Of a DNA stretch of 64,000 nt, positions 7,823 to 17,322 are shown in pieces. Source of the stretch: Cardinium hertigii_C (GTDB lineage: Bacteria > Bacteroidota > Bacteroidia > Cytophagales > Amoebophilaceae); contig NZ_JBOZWW010000058.1 in NCBI RefSeq assembly GCF_050864855.1, positions 1 to 64,000 of the forward strand, given 5' to 3'. Every line of letters begins with the position of its first letter. Within the stretch, counting starts at the first letter, position 1. The notes under the pieces are model-generated. The model saw only the letters and a list, made by a program, of their open reading frames with translations. It was not told the origin of the DNA and did no database searches. A program made the translations under genes and the position numbers.

Positions 7823-9829
7823 ATGAAAAGCCCTACAACAGATTCAAAACCAATCTACCTTCCTTCTGATGCCATTCAAAAAAGAGCCTATATTGCATCG
7901 TTGGATGAATATCTAGAAATATATAACGCTTCGATTAAAGATCCGGTAAAGTTTTGGGAAAAAATAGCTACAGATTTTTTTTGGAAAACCAAACCGGCAG
8001 GTCCATTCCTTAACTACAATTTTGACTTAAACAAAGGAAATATTTTTATAAAATGGATGGAAGGGGCTACTACCAACATTTGTTATAACCTGGTAGACAA
8101 AACGATTCAGGATGGCTATGGAGATAAGATTGCCTATTATTGGGAAGGAAATGAGCCAGGTGAACAAAAGCAAATCACCTACCAAGCCCTGCTAAAGGCT
8201 ATTTGTAAATGTGCCAATGTTTTAAAAGGTCTAGGGATAAAAAAGGGAGACCGGGTAGCCATTTATATGCCAAATACCATAGAGGCGATAGTAGCTATGT
8301 TAAGTTGTGCGCGGATTGGTGCGGTCCACGTTGTTGTATTTGCAGGATTCTCAGCAAACGCACTAGCAGAACGGATCATAGCGGCACAAGCAAAACTCTT
8401 GATAACAGCGGACGGAACATTTAGGGGCACAAAGTTTATTGCACTGAAGTCGATTGCCACCCAAGCATTGATGCAATGCAAGGGGGCTGGCCACCCAGTA
8501 AGCCATTGTATCATGTTGAAGCACTTGCACACTACCCAACAAATACCTGAGATTCCTTGGGATGATGCCATAGATTGCGCTTGGGAAAGATTGATGGCAT
8601 CTGCCTCAGAAGTATGTGCACCTGAGTGGGTGGATGGGGAAGATCCGCTCTTTATACTTTATACAAGTGGTTCCACTGGCAAACCAAAAGGGGTACTCCA
8701 TACAACTGGTGGATACCTGTTGTATACGGCAACGGTATTCAAATATGTCTTTGACTACCATCCAGAAGATATATTTTTCTGCTCTGGAGATTTAGGCTGG
8801 ATTACAGGTCATACTTTTAATGTTTACGGTGCACTGGCCTGTAAAAGCACTTCTGTTGTATTCGACGGCATTCCAACCTATCCAGATGGAGGGCGCTTTT
8901 GGGATTTGATTGATCGGTATAAAGTAACGACATTTTATACAGCCCCTACAGCCATTCGAACCCTTATGCAACTACCTGTTTCATATGTAACAAAATATAG
9001 TAGAGCCTCCTTGCGCATACTGGGTTCAGTAGGGGAACCTATTGATCCTTCATCTTGGCGCTGGTTTTACGAAGTAGTAGGATCAAGTCGCTGTCCCATC
9101 ATTGATACCTTTTGGCAAACAGAAACAGGCGCACCCATTATTTGTCCACTTCCTGGATCTACACCATTGAAGCCTGGCTCTGCTACACTTCCCTTTTGGG
9201 GCATTGTGGCCACGATCGTTGATGAAGATGGTATTGAAATTATAGGTAGAGGAAAAGGCCATCTGGTAATCAAAAATCCCTGGCCAGGAATGGCACGGAC
9301 CATTGATGGAGATCATCAGCGGTTTCAAGCTACCTACTTTGAGCCATACCATGGATATTACTATACAGGAGATGGTGCACAACGTGATGCAGATGGCTAT
9401 TTTTGGATAACAGGTAGAACAGATGATATGCTGAATTGTTCCGGTCACTTGATATCAACCGCTGAAATTGAATCCGTATTGATGCAACATCCCTCGGTAG
9501 CAGAAGCAGCTGCCGTATCGGCCTTACATGCTATAAAAGGTGAATCCATCCATTGTTTTATTGTCTTAAAACAAGAACAGCTATACAATGAGATAATGGA
9601 ATCTGAGATCAAATCAATCATTCGAAACCAAATAGGAGCCTTTGCGGTTCCAGATCTGATACAACCTGTACCGGCGCTTCCTAAAGTGGGTTCTGGCAAA
9701 ATAATGCGTCGACTGCTCAGAAAAATAGTACGACAAGAAGGCCATTTAGGTGACACCTCCACACTAGTGGACCCAAATAGTATTGACCAGCTTCGCGGAC
9801 TCATTTTAAATAAGGCTAAGATGTTGTAA
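7823..9829 (+). CDS. acsA: Acetyl-coenzyme A synthetase
   Basis: The enzyme joins acetate and CoA at the cost of ATP, through acetyl-AMP. The 668-residue length is typical. The AMP-binding P-loop YTSGSTGKPKG lies near residue 280, followed by DLGWITGHTFNVYG, the TFWQTETG adenine-site motif and YYTGDGAQRDADGYFW. The C-terminal domain carries PKVGSGKIMRRLLR, with the lysine that is acetylated to control this enzyme in other bacteria. The gene stands alone between mfd and miaB, with gaps of about 90 and 125 bases. In a symbiont with reduced metabolism it would give acetyl-CoA from host acetate; that role is inference. Confidence 0.96.
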   Translation: MKSPTTDSKPIYLPSDAIQKRAYIASLDEYLEIYNASIKDPVKFWEKIATDFFWKTKPAGPFLNYNFDLNKGNIFIKWMEGATTNICYNLVDKTIQDGYGDKIAYYWEGNEPGEQKQITYQALLKAICKCANVLKGLGIKKGDRVAIYMPNTIEAIVAMLSCARIGAVHVVVFAGFSANALAERIIAAQAKLLITADGTFRGTKFIALKSIATQALMQCKGAGHPVSHCIMLKHLHTTQQIPEIPWDDAIDCAWERLMASASEVCAPEWVDGEDPLFILYTSGSTGKPKGVLHTTGGYLLYTATVFKYVFDYHPEDIFFCSGDLGWITGHTFNVYGALACKSTSVVFDGIPTYPDGGRFWDLIDRYKVTTFYTAPTAIRTLMQLPVSYVTKYSRASLRILGSVGEPIDPSSWRWFYEVVGSSRCPIIDTFWQTETGAPIICPLPGSTPLKPGSATLPFWGIVATIVDEDGIEIIGRGKGHLVIKNPWPGMARTIDGDHQRFQATYFEPYHGYYYTGDGAQRDADGYFWITGRTDDMLNCSGHLISTAEIESVLMQHPSVAEAAAVSALHAIKGESIHCFIVLKQEQLYNEIMESEIKSIIRNQIGAFAVPDLIQPVPALPKVGSGKIMRRLLRKIVRQEGHLGDTSTLVDPNSIDQLRGLILNKAKML

Positions 9830-9953
9830 CTGCCCCATAGGGGCAATCCTATCTATTTTGTATTTTTATATAGCTTTTACCAAATTGTCACCTATGCTAC
9901 TCAAAAGGCTTGCGATAGATTATTATATTATATAGCAACACGATTCTATACAC

Positions 9954-11405
9954 ATGGAACAAAACACATTTATCTCTACAAATTGTTCTGCCAAAAAAAG
10001 CCTATCCAAACCGCTTAGTAGGCACAATCCTGGGTTACCTAGAAAGCTATATATAGAAAGCTACGGCTGTCAAATGAACTTTTCAGATAGTGAAATTGTA
10101 GCTTCTATTATGGCGCAACAAGGTTTTGTCTTTACAGATCAGCACCATGAAGCAGACCTTATTCTCATCAACACATGTGCCATTCGGGATAAAGCAGAAC
10201 AGACCATTCGCAATAGACTATTGGTTTTTAACCAACAAAAAATAAACCAACCAGATCTTATTGTAGGTATATTAGGCTGTATGGCAGAACGGCTTAAAAC
10301 GCAATTGCTAGAAGAAGAAAAAGTAGTTGACTTGGTAGCAGGTCCAGATGCCTACAGAGATCTTCCCCGACTTATTAGTCAGGTAGATCAAGGCTATAAG
10401 GCAGTCAACACTTTTCTATCTAAAGAAGAAACCTATGCCGATATTGCTCCTATTCGGTTACACTCCAGTGGGGTAACCGCCTTTATATCTATTATGAGGG
10501 GATGCAACAATATGTGTTCTTTTTGTATTGTTCCCTTTACCCGAGGGCGTGAACGAAGCAGAGATCCCTATTCTATAGTCCAAGAAGCTAAAAAATTATT
10601 TGAAGCAGGCTATAAAGAAATTACGCTTTTGGGGCAAAATGTAGATTCCTATAGCTGGGATCCATCTACTGCATCAGCTACTGACCCACTATCAAATAGA
10701 ACCAATGATAAGGTGATCCACTTTTTCCAATTACTAGCCATGGTAGCTGAAATTGATCCCACTTTAAGGGTACGTTTTTCTACCTCTCATCCCAAAGATA
10801 TGACCGATGAAGTGTTGTATACCATGAAACGTTATCCCAATATCTGTAAGCACATTCACCTTCCTGTGCAAAGCGGCAATAGCCGCATCTTAGCGCTTAT
10901 GAACCGCACCTATGATCGAGCATGGTATCTTGAAAGAATTCAGGCCATTAGAACTATTTTAGGTCCATCTTGCGCCATCTCTTCTGATATGATTGCAGGA
11001 TTTTGCTCCGAAACAGAAAAAGAACATGACGATACACTCTCTTTAATGGATGAAGTGCAATATGATTTTTCTTTTATGTTTTATTATTCCCAGCGGCCAG
11101 GTACATTGGCCGCTAGAAAATACCCAGATGATGTACCAGAAACCATTAAAAAGCGTAGATTAAGTGAAATCATAGCCAAGCAACGTGCACATGGGTTAAT
11201 GCACAATCAAAAAAGCATAGATCAGGTTCATCAAGTATTGATTGAAAAACCTTCTAAGAAATCAGAAGCATTTTTGCAAGGTAGAACCAGTCAAAATAAG
11301 ATTGTTGTCTTCCCTAAAGGGAATCATACAATAGGTAGTTATGTAGATGTACACATTACCAATTGCAATGCAGCTACTTTATTTGGCACAGTAGTATCTC
11401 CATAA
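9954..11405 (+). CDS. miaB: tRNA-2-methylthio-N6-dimethylallyladenosine synthase
   Basis: MiaB is a radical-SAM methylthiotransferase that modifies A37 of tRNAs reading UNN codons. The N-terminal UPF0004 domain shows its three cluster cysteines (YGCQMN near residue 39, NTCAIRDKAE near 72, LGCMAER near 107). The radical-SAM motif RGCNNMCSFCIVPFTRG lies near 181-197, and a TRAM domain closes the protein. The 483 residues include a 30-residue N-terminal extension before the conserved start. It is the first gene of a tight run (miaB, sigma-54 activator, lptE, TPR protein, secG) that is a common Bacteroidetes gene order. The next start follows after four bases. Confidence 0.96.
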   Translation: MEQNTFISTNCSAKKSLSKPLSRHNPGLPRKLYIESYGCQMNFSDSEIVASIMAQQGFVFTDQHHEADLILINTCAIRDKAEQTIRNRLLVFNQQKINQPDLIVGILGCMAERLKTQLLEEEKVVDLVAGPDAYRDLPRLISQVDQGYKAVNTFLSKEETYADIAPIRLHSSGVTAFISIMRGCNNMCSFCIVPFTRGRERSRDPYSIVQEAKKLFEAGYKEITLLGQNVDSYSWDPSTASATDPLSNRTNDKVIHFFQLLAMVAEIDPTLRVRFSTSHPKDMTDEVLYTMKRYPNICKHIHLPVQSGNSRILALMNRTYDRAWYLERIQAIRTILGPSCAISSDMIAGFCSETEKEHDDTLSLMDEVQYDFSFMFYYSQRPGTLAARKYPDDVPETIKKRRLSEIIAKQRAHGLMHNQKSIDQVHQVLIEKPSKKSEAFLQGRTSQNKIVVFPKGNHTIGSYVDVHITNCNAATLFGTVVSP

Positions 11406-11409
11406 GATT

Positions 11410-12654
11410 ATGAAAGAAGATCTTCAATACATCAAGCAACGGTTTAATATTATTGGCAATGCACCATTGTTGAATAGAGCGGTTGAGGTAGCCATGCAGG
11501 TAGCTCCTACTGACTTATCTGTTTTAATTATGGGTGAAAGTGGTACTGGAAAGGAATCTTTTTCAAAAATTATTCATGGACTAAGTCCCTGCCGACATGG
11601 TAAATGTATAGCTATTAACTGTGGCGCTATTCCAGAAGGCACAATAGACGCTGAACTTTTTGGCCATGAAAAAGGTGCCTTTACGGGTGCATTAGAAAGC
11701 CGAAAAGGCTATTTTGAAGAAGCAAATGGGGGTACCATTTTTCTAGATGAAATAGGTGAAATGCCTTTGGGTACCCAAACCAGACTTTTACGGGTATTAG
11801 AATATGGAGAATATATAAAAGTAGGTGGCTCTAGTGTACAAAAAACCAAAGTGCGTGTAGTGGCTGCTACCCATGTAAACTTAGTCGATGCCATTCAACA
11901 CAATAAATTCCGAGAAGATTTGTATTACAGGCTCAATACTGTTCCCATTAACATACCTCCTCTGCGTGAACGAGGTGCAGACATTATACAATTGTTCCAC
12001 AAATTTTCTAGTGACTTTGCTACTAAGTATCGTACTAAACCATTAGAAATCAGTACCGAAGTAAAAAATATTTTATGTACCTATCCCTTTCCAGGTAATA
12101 TCCGTCAATTAAAAAATATTGTAGAACAAATGGCACTTCTTGAAGAGGTAGTAATGGTTACACCACAGGTATTGGAAAAGTATTTACCAAAAGTACAAAA
12201 CCATACCTTACCCGTACTTTATAAAAAATGGAACAATAATGAGCTACTTGAAAAAGAATATATTTACCCTATTTTATTTGATTTGAAAAGAGATATCGCA
12301 GAATTAAAAGGGTTAATGTTTAATTTAATGGAGTCTAGCCCTATAAACCACCCCATTATAAAAGAAGATACACGCCTATTCAGCACCCATAATGATCCAA
12401 AAAATATAGCCAAACAGATCCATCTATTAGAAATAGCACAATCTTTTAAAGAAGATCGCCTAAATTGCATAGGCGCATCTGATAAAACAGAAAACCTATC
12501 CATTGAAGCCCAAGAGCAGGCTTTAATTCGTAGATCTCTGCAAAAAAACCATGGAAATCGTAAAAATGCAGCAGATGATTTAGGGATTTCTGAAAGAACG
12601 CTTTATCGAAAAATTAAACAATATGAGATTGAAGAGTTCGATGTTAAACCGTAG
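11410..12654 (+). CDS. Sigma-54-dependent transcriptional activator without receiver domain
   Basis: The 414-residue protein begins almost at once with the AAA+ domain: Walker A GESGTGKES near residue 41, the sigma-54 contact loop GAFTGA near 89, FLDEIGEMPLGTQTRLLRVL as Walker B, and RxDLYYRLN. After a linker of about 100 residues it ends in a Fis-type helix-turn-helix (NRKNAADDLGISERTLYRKI). There is no response-regulator or GAF domain, so its activity is not set by phosphorylation of its own receiver. It should open promoters bound by RpoN. Its place between miaB and lptE is conserved in Bacteroidetes. The lptE frame overlaps its last codons. I found no convincing -24/-12 site in the window. 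Confidence 0.92.
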   Translation: MKEDLQYIKQRFNIIGNAPLLNRAVEVAMQVAPTDLSVLIMGESGTGKESFSKIIHGLSPCRHGKCIAINCGAIPEGTIDAELFGHEKGAFTGALESRKGYFEEANGGTIFLDEIGEMPLGTQTRLLRVLEYGEYIKVGGSSVQKTKVRVVAATHVNLVDAIQHNKFREDLYYRLNTVPINIPPLRERGADIIQLFHKFSSDFATKYRTKPLEISTEVKNILCTYPFPGNIRQLKNIVEQMALLEEVVMVTPQVLEKYLPKVQNHTLPVLYKKWNNNELLEKEYIYPILFDLKRDIAELKGLMFNLMESSPINHPIIKEDTRLFSTHNDPKNIAKQIHLLEIAQSFKEDRLNCIGASDKTENLSIEAQEQALIRRSLQKNHGNRKNAADDLGISERTLYRKIKQYEIEEFDVKP

Positions 12655-13159
12655 CTTATACTTGCTTTTTAGCTTATTTTGGCTGAATGGTTGTGGTCTT
12701 TTTACTTTCTCAGGGGTTTCACTCCCTGGTGATATACAAACTGTTTCTATTCAGGAGTTTTATACAGAGACATCAGATGGCCCAACAGATTTACCCAAAA
12801 AGCTTACAGAAGCACTTGAAGTAAAAATATTACGCCTAACTTCCTTAACCAAACAAGATAAAGATGGTGACATACAGTACGAAGGAGTGATTAAGTCCTT
12901 TTCATATCATACAACCTTCAGTACCAAAAGTGAGGATAAAGATAATCCTAAGGAAATACAACGCCTAACCATAACCGTAGAAGTTTCTTGCGTGAATACT
13001 TTTGATGAAACATCCTCTTTTCATAAAAAACAATTTTCAGCCAGTTCTGATATCCTTTCTACTGAAAATCAGGATGAAAAAGAAAATCAATTGATTAAAG
13101 AGATTTTTCTTAAACTAGTGGATGATATTTGTAACAAATCCATAGGAAATAATTGGTAA
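12623..13159 (+). CDS. lptE: LptE-like outer-membrane assembly lipoprotein
   Basis: The frame opens at 12623 within the preceding gene; the ATG at 12641 is the more likely start, giving MLNRSLYLLFSLFWLNGCG, a signal peptide with lipobox LNGC. After the cysteine comes FTFSGVSLPGDIQTVSIQEF, the usual beginning of Bacteroidetes LptE proteins, which form the plug of the LptD lipopolysaccharide translocon. The 170-odd residue length fits. Identification rests on this motif, the lipobox and the gene order, not on a full alignment. It is notable because close relatives are reported to lack lipid A synthesis; the partner and cargo here are unknown. Confidence 0.75.
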   Translation: MRLKSSMLNRSLYLLFSLFWLNGCGLFTFSGVSLPGDIQTVSIQEFYTETSDGPTDLPKKLTEALEVKILRLTSLTKQDKDGDIQYEGVIKSFSYHTTFSTKSEDKDNPKEIQRLTITVEVSCVNTFDETSSFHKKQFSASSDILSTENQDEKENQLIKEIFLKLVDDICNKSIGNNW

Positions 13160-13178
13160 ATTTCAAATTGTTTTTACC

Positions 13179-13814
13179 ATGCAAGTTCAAAAACTATTAA
13201 AATTATTGGTACATCCTGGAACCCTTTCGCCAGCAGATATACCGGATTTAGAAGCCCTTATACAAGGCTACCCTTACTTTTACTTAGCCCATGCACTGCT
13301 TGCCAAAGCAAGCTATACAAAAGAGCAAGATATAGAAAAGTATGTGGTGCAAAGGGCTGCTACTTATGCGATTGATCGTATACAGTTGCACAAATGGTTA
13401 GAAAACAAACTTTCTTTACCGCCAATAGTCAGCAATGCCAACGATAAGGGTATGCAACAAACTGCCGCTACCGCTAATAACTATTTAGAAATCATTGCTA
13501 AAAAGTCGCTTAAAAAGAGTACAAATGAAAATAGCATTAAGCAGTTCTCTGTTATTGATACAATTTTAAATAAAAATTTACAGTTTGATCCTTTTGTAGA
13601 AGTCACACCACTAAAAGAGGAAAGCTGTATAGATCTTTGTGCACAAGCCACTACTTTAGATGATCGTTTTGCAACAGAAACATTAGCTAACATAATGGTC
13701 CAACAAAAAAAATACAAACGTGCCATTGAAATTTATAACCATTTAATGGCAAAGCATCCTGAAAAAAAATCGTATATTGAGGGTATCATCTCTAGCTTAA
13801 AAAATGATCTTTAG
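13179..13814 (+). CDS. Conserved Bacteroidetes tetratricopeptide-like protein
   Basis: This soluble protein of 211 residues begins with a conserved helical segment (PDLEALIQGYPYFYLAHALL) and ends with a single TPR-like pair of helices (FATETLANIMVQQKKYKRAI, then IYNHLMAKHPEKKSYIEGII). It has no signal peptide or membrane segment. It lies 19 bases after lptE and two bases before secG, and a protein of this kind is regularly found there in Bacteroidetes. Function is unknown; a role in envelope assembly or secretion is suggested only by the neighbours. Confidence 0.8.
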   Translation: MQVQKLLKLLVHPGTLSPADIPDLEALIQGYPYFYLAHALLAKASYTKEQDIEKYVVQRAATYAIDRIQLHKWLENKLSLPPIVSNANDKGMQQTAATANNYLEIIAKKSLKKSTNENSIKQFSVIDTILNKNLQFDPFVEVTPLKEESCIDLCAQATTLDDRFATETLANIMVQQKKYKRAIEIYNHLMAKHPEKKSYIEGIISSLKNDL

Positions 13815-13816
13815 CT

Positions 13817-14170
13817 ATGTCTATATTCAATCTGCTTACTATATTTATTATTATCATAGCCATCCTCTTGATTGGTGTTATTTTACTGCAAGAACCTAAA
13901 GAACGCATCACTCCTTCAGGTGGAAGCGCAGCTTCTATACAGCGCATTGGAATCAATCAAAAAGCAGATTTTTTAGAAAAATCTACTTGGGTACTAGTAG
14001 GCCTATTGCTTTTTTTAACGCTACTATCTTCTATTTTTCTCAAAAATGCACCATTATTGAATAGAAGTCCTAATTTAGCCAAAGTGCAGAGCGAAGAAGC
14101 ATTAAATGGCGTCATTTCGCCAAGTGATACTGATGAAGTAACTACTACTCAGGGAAATCAGCCATCTTGA
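13817..14170 (+). CDS. secG: Preprotein translocase subunit SecG
   Basis: A 117-residue protein with two transmembrane helices (about residues 4-23 and 57-77) around the SecG loop, which has the signature VILLQEPKER and a Gly/Ser-rich stretch (PSGGSAAS). SecG is the non-essential third subunit of the SecYEG channel and helps SecA-driven export. The C-terminal tail after the second helix is polar and low in complexity, as in other Bacteroidetes. It closes the miaB cluster. Confidence 0.93.
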   Translation: MSIFNLLTIFIIIIAILLIGVILLQEPKERITPSGGSAASIQRIGINQKADFLEKSTWVLVGLLLFLTLLSSIFLKNAPLLNRSPNLAKVQSEEALNGVISPSDTDEVTTTQGNQPS

Positions 14171-14251
14171 TCTAATACAACAGCTTCCTCTCCTTAGCGT
14201 TAATGGTAAAGGTATAAAAAGTGGGTATTGTTTTTGACAGTAAAAATAATT

Positions 14252-14875
14252 ATGGACATAAAAGGAATGAACCTAAAAAAATATATGTTAGGCTTTTTTT
14301 TTCTGGCCTACACATCCGTGGCATATCCATCAAAAGCTGTTGGGTTGGCTACAGGGCCATCTTTGGGTATAGCTGGATTTTACACTACCCTGAATTTAAA
14401 AAAAACAAGTTTAAAAACTTCTATAGACAATATAGCACTACAGATAGGATGGTTTGCACAGTTAGATCTTTGGGTTTTATATGCTAAACTAGATGGATGG
14501 TTTGTATTAGATTCCTATAAACTATTGAATAAATCAGATCGTAATTACTTGAAATATATTCAGGCACCTTTAACCATTGGCATCCCTATTTTTAATCTAT
14601 TCCGTCCTCATATTGGTCTTATTTTTCGAATGCCTGTGGGAGAAAACGATGGAGAATTTAAAGGCAACCAGCTGATAGAAATCTATAAAGAAAAGATCAA
14701 TGGCTATATACTAGGCATAGGGATAGTTTTAGGCCATTTTTTAATAGATATTGATTTTGAATTGGGGCGATCAAGCCTAGCCAAAAAGTCTATAAGCCCT
14801 GAGCTAACGAATGGAGATGAAAAGTATAGGCCTAAGCAACTTGCATTAAAGATCCATTACAACTTACTGGGCTAA
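14252..14875 (+). CDS. Outer-membrane beta-barrel-like protein, function unknown
   Basis: The start chosen is the ATG at 14252 (MDIKGMNLKKYMLGFFFLAY); another ATG at 14267 gives a cleaner signal peptide. The frame also opens at an upstream TTG at 14228. The mature part has glycine-rich, alternating hydrophobic segments (VGLATGPSLGIAGFYTTLNL, IGWFAQLDLWVLYAKLDGWF) typical of a small beta-barrel and ends in KIHYNLLG. No family was recognised with certainty; PorT-like or OMP_b-brl proteins are the nearest idea. Confidence 0.65.
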   Translation: MDIKGMNLKKYMLGFFFLAYTSVAYPSKAVGLATGPSLGIAGFYTTLNLKKTSLKTSIDNIALQIGWFAQLDLWVLYAKLDGWFVLDSYKLLNKSDRNYLKYIQAPLTIGIPIFNLFRPHIGLIFRMPVGENDGEFKGNQLIEIYKEKINGYILGIGIVLGHFLIDIDFELGRSSLAKKSISPELTNGDEKYRPKQLALKIHYNLLG

Positions 14876-14893
14876 TAAAAAATTAGCCTCCAT

Positions 14894-16966
14894 CTAGCAT
14901 ATACCTTTACAAGTTTGGAGTGCCTGATTGGCTGCCTCTACTAATTCTTCTACGATATTTGCATTTAAATACTTTTTCCCAAGTTCAATATCTATTCTAA
15001 GCGTTTCTTGAGCCATATGCTTTACTTCGTCCAAAGAAACATAGCCTTTGGCATGACGTAAATCATAAAGTCGTTCAGCAAATTTAATACAAGGGATAAA
15101 GAGTTGTTCTCTATTAATGACCCGTTTAAGGCGGTTACCCACATAAAGCCCACATGGTTCCATATCTTGACGTTTATTGACAGCCATAATATTTTCTATA
15201 AAAGAATAGACGTCTACGCTATAATTGGCTTTAACATAAGGAAGTGGCAAGCCTGCATAACGTACTAAGCCATAGAGCAAACTAAAATAAACTGGTTTAG
15301 GTTGATAAGGCACCCACTTTGCTACCAATTCAGCAATACCTAATGCACGGACATAGAATAATTGTCCTGATGCATGACGCCTAAAACCATAACAACGCCT
15401 TATCAATAAAAAAAGTTCATCTAATACAGTGGGACGCATATCAGCCACTGTGCCAAGACTGTTATAAGCTTTTTTTAAAACGACCATAGATGTTTTGAGT
15501 TCCCTTGAGCTAATAGAAGTACTTGAAGGTATTATACTAGCAATCATTTTATCCCGCACAGCAGCTACGTTACAAGGAAGTACTACAAGCATAGGTTTTT
15601 TAGGAGTAGTTGGAAACTGTAAATAACCATAATGGGTACGAACAACCTGCTGTATATTACGCTTTTCCATATTGGTCCATTCTGATTCTTTTTGTACCAC
15701 ACTATGCCAATTACACTGACTATTTTCCGTAATATGTTGATAACAATCTTTAATTTTAGGTAACGCTTCTTGAGGAATAGCGGCATGACCAATTACTAGG
15801 GCTATAGCAGGAAACTGCACATCTGATTGGTCTTTAGAAAATGTTGTTAAGGCATATTCTAAATAAGTAGCATACAATTCAATACTTACAAAACGATTTT
15901 TTGAAGTATCTAAACCAGCCATGCTTAATACAATAGGTGTCAATAAGCAAATTATCTGGTTTGCATCACATATGATTTCTTTAGACAGTTTATCATCTTT
16001 AGACTCTATTACCAACTTTGGAATAGTATGCTCCTTACATTCCAATTTTAATGCAACCTCTAGTTTTTGAATGAGTTCATCAAAGCTAACTTTGGTTGGT
16101 ATCAAGATAATATTATTTCTAGATCTAGCTCGTTGCTTTAAAAAAATGTCCCAAATAACAAAATTATTTATAATCAGATTTAAATCTTCCTTATAAATTG
16201 GCCTATTGTCTAAATAGGCAATAAGTTTTGTTACCTCTTTCATCATTTGATCTATAACAACGTGCGCTTCTTTTGGATGATTATAAATCGTTTCTAGATC
16301 AGAAGATAAAGAAAATTCAGTTTCTTTTATTACCTGTTCTTTAATTTGTTTTTCTTTTATTTTTTGCTTTAAATAATTTCCATAATCTGTATAATCAGCT
16401 AATTTACGTTTTTGATAAACAATAATGAAAAAAAGTATTAAGCTTAAGCCGACCAAAGACATTAAAAAATTAGATGATTCCAATAATAGTAGCTCCATAC
16501 CTTTACAATATATGGCGTAAACAATCACCAATAACATAAAGGCTACGAGCCGTCCACTTATACACAAGGGTAAGATAAATAAAGTTACAGTCAAATGGGC
16601 TACAGATAAGGCCAATGTAAAAGCCAATGAAGCGTGTAGCGTCCCCGACCAATGCCAAAGCACATTTACAGGAAGACAAAAAAGTACACTTAACAACCAA
16701 ATTCGACCCATTGTGACGGATGGTCTTTTTTTATGGGAATCGAGTGCATAACTTATGAGCGAAAGAGCTGTAACAAATTGAAGTAGATACCAATAGACAA
16801 AACCGACACTTATATAAGTCAATATAGTAGTCAGTATAACATAGCATGCTGTAAATCCTATAATCGCATTATTTGGCTTAATTTTTACCGATTCTTCTTT
16901 CTTAAAAGAAGACTTCAATAATAAAAACATGCATACTAAAATAAAAGGTAGGGCACGAAAGAACAT
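14894..16966 (-). CDS. Membrane protein with degenerate histidine-kinase and RelA/SpoT-HD-like domains (short form A)
   Basis: One of four paralogues in the window; its closest relative is the gene at 19092. The 690 residues comprise an N-terminal membrane part (about six helices between residues 5 and 190, with LFCLPVNVLWHW and AHLTVTLFILPL shared by all four), a short coiled coil, and a cytoplasmic half. The middle (about 220-480) looks like a sensor-kinase core: an N-box-like ICDANQIICLLTPIVLSMAG, a G1-like ALVIGHAAIPQEALPKI and IQQVVRTHYGYLQF, but without the H, N, DxGxG and GxGxG residues. The end (about 540-680) aligns with the HD domain of RelA/SpoT (RHASGQLFYVR, SLLYGLVRY, IKFAERLYDLRHAKG), again with ligand residues replaced. 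Domain calls are by eye. Unlike the long forms it has no symporter domain. Confidence 0.8.
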   Translation of the reverse strand: MFFRALPFILVCMFLLLKSSFKKEESVKIKPNNAIIGFTACYVILTTILTYISVGFVYWYLLQFVTALSLISYALDSHKKRPSVTMGRIWLLSVLFCLPVNVLWHWSGTLHASLAFTLALSVAHLTVTLFILPLCISGRLVAFMLLVIVYAIYCKGMELLLLESSNFLMSLVGLSLILFFIIVYQKRKLADYTDYGNYLKQKIKEKQIKEQVIKETEFSLSSDLETIYNHPKEAHVVIDQMMKEVTKLIAYLDNRPIYKEDLNLIINNFVIWDIFLKQRARSRNNIILIPTKVSFDELIQKLEVALKLECKEHTIPKLVIESKDDKLSKEIICDANQIICLLTPIVLSMAGLDTSKNRFVSIELYATYLEYALTTFSKDQSDVQFPAIALVIGHAAIPQEALPKIKDCYQHITENSQCNWHSVVQKESEWTNMEKRNIQQVVRTHYGYLQFPTTPKKPMLVVLPCNVAAVRDKMIASIIPSSTSISSRELKTSMVVLKKAYNSLGTVADMRPTVLDELFLLIRRCYGFRRHASGQLFYVRALGIAELVAKWVPYQPKPVYFSLLYGLVRYAGLPLPYVKANYSVDVYSFIENIMAVNKRQDMEPCGLYVGNRLKRVINREQLFIPCIKFAERLYDLRHAKGYVSLDEVKHMAQETLRIDIELGKKYLNANIVEELVEAANQALQTCKGIC

Positions 16967-17292
16967 TGTAATTTTTTAGCTATAAACAACCATCTAAAAC
17001 GCAAGTATTATACTAAACTACTCAAAATAACAGAAAAAAAGCTTTAAAAATAGTGGGTTAAATATACAATAGAATGAAGAGCTAATACTATAAAATAATC
17101 TATTAGGTAATGATTAAGCAACAAATTTAGACACCACTTAAAATGTTAATGACTGGTACTAAAAATATACCATTTTTTATTAGCCTATCCAATTTTATTG
17201 GCCATAAAAAGCTATATACCATGCAGATAACGTATAAAATACAAACCATTATAACAAGCCGATAATTGCTTACTTTTTAAAAGTATATTTCA
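16967..17292. other. Intergenic region, no gene seen
   Basis: This AT-rich gap separates the divergently transcribed membrane protein (minus) from tRNA-Gln (plus). No open frame, RNA gene or strong hairpin is apparent. It must hold the promoters of both neighbours. Confidence 0.5.
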
Positions 17293-17300
17293 TATATTTG
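17293..17300 (+). promoter_or_regulatory. Candidate Bacteroidetes -7 box for tRNA-Gln
   Basis: TATATTTG matches the Bacteroidetes consensus TAnnTTTG and lies 23 bases before the tRNA. A possible -33 element (ATTG at 17265-17268) is 24 bases upstream, longer than the usual 19-21, so the match is partial. Confidence 0.4.
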
Positions 17301-17322
17301 TAGGTGTACATGACAAAGTTAT

